Origin: Symsagittifera roscoffensis
Taxonomy: Eukaryota > Xenacoelomorpha > Acoela > Convolutidae
Length of the DNA: 59,756 nucleotides
Assembly (NCBI RefSeq): GCF_963678635.1
Contig: NC_087063.1
Location: 11,256,386 to 11,316,141 of the forward strand
Direction of reading: 5' to 3'
Shown: one piece after another, positions 58,222-59,756 of the stretch
How the letters are laid out: the number at the start of each line of letters is the position of its first letter
Numbering within the stretch: the first letter of the stretch is position 1
The notes under the pieces: generated by a model
The model's input: only the letters and a program-made list of their open reading frames with translations
Told to the model about the DNA's origin: nothing
Database searches by the model: none
Program-made: the position numbers and the translations under genes

Positions 58222-58302
58222 GTAAGTATGAATTAAATGAATATTACTAACTAATTAAAATATTAAAAAAAACTCACCATACTTTATTCATGTTTTCTTT
58301 AG
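58222..58302 (+). other. Consensus spliceosomal intron just after the 601-aa ORF
   Basis: ACAG|GTAAGT begins three bases after the TAA stop. TACTAAC, a perfect branch-point consensus, lies at 58245-58251, and TTTTCTTTAG closes the 81-nt interval. All three signals are in order. It would remove only 3' UTR sequence, or serve upstream donors as a shared acceptor. Confidence 0.7.
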
Positions 58303-59756
58303 ATTTTTAGCCTTCATCCGACGATCACCTACAAAAACCACAAAAGACAAATAAAAATCGCAAATTTCATCAAACAGATTTCAAAAATTCTATTAATCTC
58401 TTACACTTATAAATTTATAAATTTAATACCAATGCAGTAAATTCATTTCTAAAATTTTCCCCCACAAGCAGTAAATCTAATTATGATGAAAATTTGTATC
58501 TTAATATTCCCCCATGACTAGCAGTAAATTTCTAAATTCTATGTAGTAAATTAAATAAATGCAAATGCAGTACTAACCTTTTGATATTTTCATTCATTCG
58601 CACAGAAATTCTATCCACACTCGCACAGCCCGCCCACGAAGAATTGTTTAAAATAATGAATTTCAGTTTCAAGTTTTCACACTCAACAACTCTAACATAT
58701 AATAACATGTTTCAAACTTTCCTTTAACCCGGTTGGAAAGGAATCATATACTAAACAAAACTAACCAACGCAGCTTACTAAATACCACAAATCATAGAAT
58801 AACAGCATGACTTAGAAAAAGAAACCAACGGTACCCAAACCGGATTAACCCAGTTTAAAACTGGATAATTTATTCTTTTGAAGACTATTATAAAGTCTAA
58901 GAAAGAAATAATAAAACACAAAAAAGTCGAAAGACAAACCCATACCACAAACAATTTGATTTTTGAAAAAAGGACACAACCAACAAAACATAAGTAAGAC
59001 CACAACAAACTCAACATAAAACGTTGTCACATAACAGGACCCCTCACAAAAACCGCATGAAATCATACTCCCACTCCTGGCCTAACCCACCAGGAAGGAC
59101 GTCCTGAGCATGCTCTATAGCCGGCCTAACCCACCGCGCTACATCCACGCTTTGTGACCACACCACTATTTTTAATAAGAGCTACTCAAGTGTGAGTAAC
59201 TCTTCAAAATAACCGAACTAAAACAAAAAGCTTTTGTGAAAACAACTAACTAAAATCATTATTAAAAAATATTAAACTAATAAAAGTTTTATAAAATGTA
59301 AAATCACATGATGCAATATATAGATCAGAATACAACACCAAGGACGAACATCAAAAGACAAGACGACCCCACTACACTCGAGAGAGAATGACCAACTACA
59401 ATCGATATGCCGCTCACAATCACAACTCAAAGGATTTAGAGTACGACTTGACCTCGCAGAAAAGGACTTCATTGAACTAGACCAATGACCACCTCGATGT
59501 TCAAGTATACGTACAGATCCGAGTAACCAGGCATCCCCTCCACGCACAATCTCCACGCCATTCCCAAACTAGATCATACACAAAAGAAGTTCTCCACGCA
59601 GAACAGAAAAACCTGACATAGCAAACCATTCTGAAATCAGATTTGAGTTTGTTGCAAAGACGTAGTCGTTGTCACTAGAAGACACAACGTCTTATGTCTC
59701 TAACTCCAGCTTCCTGGAACTTCCCTAACAAAAGAGGAAACGGAAGAAAATTATGA
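58303..59756 (+). other. 3' non-coding region of the large element
   Basis: No credible ORF. AATAAA lies at about 58350. 'gcagtaaat' recurs several times at 58436-58560. GGCCTAACCCACC is repeated at about 59081 and 59123, and a hairpin AGAGcTACTC...GAGTAaCTCT lies near 59178-59205. No match to the presumed 5' LTR is seen, so the 3' LTR would lie further right. Confidence 0.5.

Larger units (their letters stand above)
41382..59756 (+). mobile_element. Giant env-bearing Ty3/Gypsy retrovirus-like element (3' end outside window)
   Basis: The Gag-Pro-RT-RNaseH-IN order with a GPY/F module places it in Ty3/Gypsy. A leader with a primer site, an ORF before gag, and at least three ORFs after pol (including a glycoprotein) make it retrovirus-like. 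The coding strand is very rich in A and poor in G throughout. No sequence after 58219 repeats the presumed 5' LTR, so the 3' LTR must lie beyond the window and the element is longer than 18 kb. Most frames are open over thousands of bases, so it is young, with one suspect frame change in gag and one inverted duplication in a later ORF. Confidence 0.85.

Noticed and set aside
1-59756. CRISPR arrays, rRNA, intact tRNA genes, bacterial operons
   Set aside because: None seen; the repeats present are tandem, inverted or LTR-type and the context is eukaryotic.

Overview
This is eukaryotic, very probably invertebrate-animal DNA. It is AT-rich and gene-poor, packed with degenerate repeats. It carries LTR retroelements with TG...CA termini, tRNA-like primer sites and Ty3/Gypsy protein modules, GT-AG splice signals, foldback elements, and no prokaryotic gene organisation. 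The species cannot be named from the sequence. A larvacean tunicate or a rotifer would suit an env-bearing Gypsy element with very short introns, but that is a guess.

Layout. (1) 1-14520 is a tandem duplication of a ~7-8 kb non-coding unit (offset about 7973 bases). Copy 1 is cut by the window edge. The copies meet at about 7526, inside the first ~155 bases of an LTR, so the duplication is younger than the LTR insertion. Copy 1 also holds a 729-bp foldback element that copy 2 lacks. (2) 14371-21963 is a complete LTR element: two >2 kb LTRs, a 5-bp target duplication, a primer-binding site and a purine tract. It encodes only Gag and a retropepsin plus an unknown tail, so it lacks reverse transcriptase and integrase. 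Gag and Pro lie in different frames, joined by a textbook -1 slippery heptamer and stem. Three in-frame stops show that it is decaying. (3) 23242-24267 is an intact intronless gene for a two-domain beta-sandwich protein of bacterial flavour, the best candidate for an ordinary host gene here. (4) 24.7-41.3 kb is repeat wreckage: foldback elements and MITEs, two further tandem duplications, minisatellites, a dispersed repeat family, and on the minus strand pieces that look like the exons of a broken rhodopsin-like GPCR.

(5) 41.4 kb to the window end is the most interesting part: a very large Ty3/Gypsy retrovirus-like element on the plus strand. Its 5' LTR appears to lie just before a primer site at about 41679, and its 3' LTR is not in the window, so the element exceeds 18 kb. 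In order it has a structured leader with repeated hairpins, a small basic ORF overlapping gag, a single Gag-Pro-RT-RNaseH-IN ORF of about 2,600 codons, an ~0.8 kb gap, a small membrane ORF, a Pro/Gln/Ser-rich ORF, an 872-residue env-like glycoprotein, and a 601-residue ORF of unknown function. The last three ORFs overlap their neighbours by 13 and 4 bases. A consensus intron follows the last stop. The coding strand is strikingly A-rich and G-poor. Extra structural or accessory genes around env are the best candidate here for an undescribed system.
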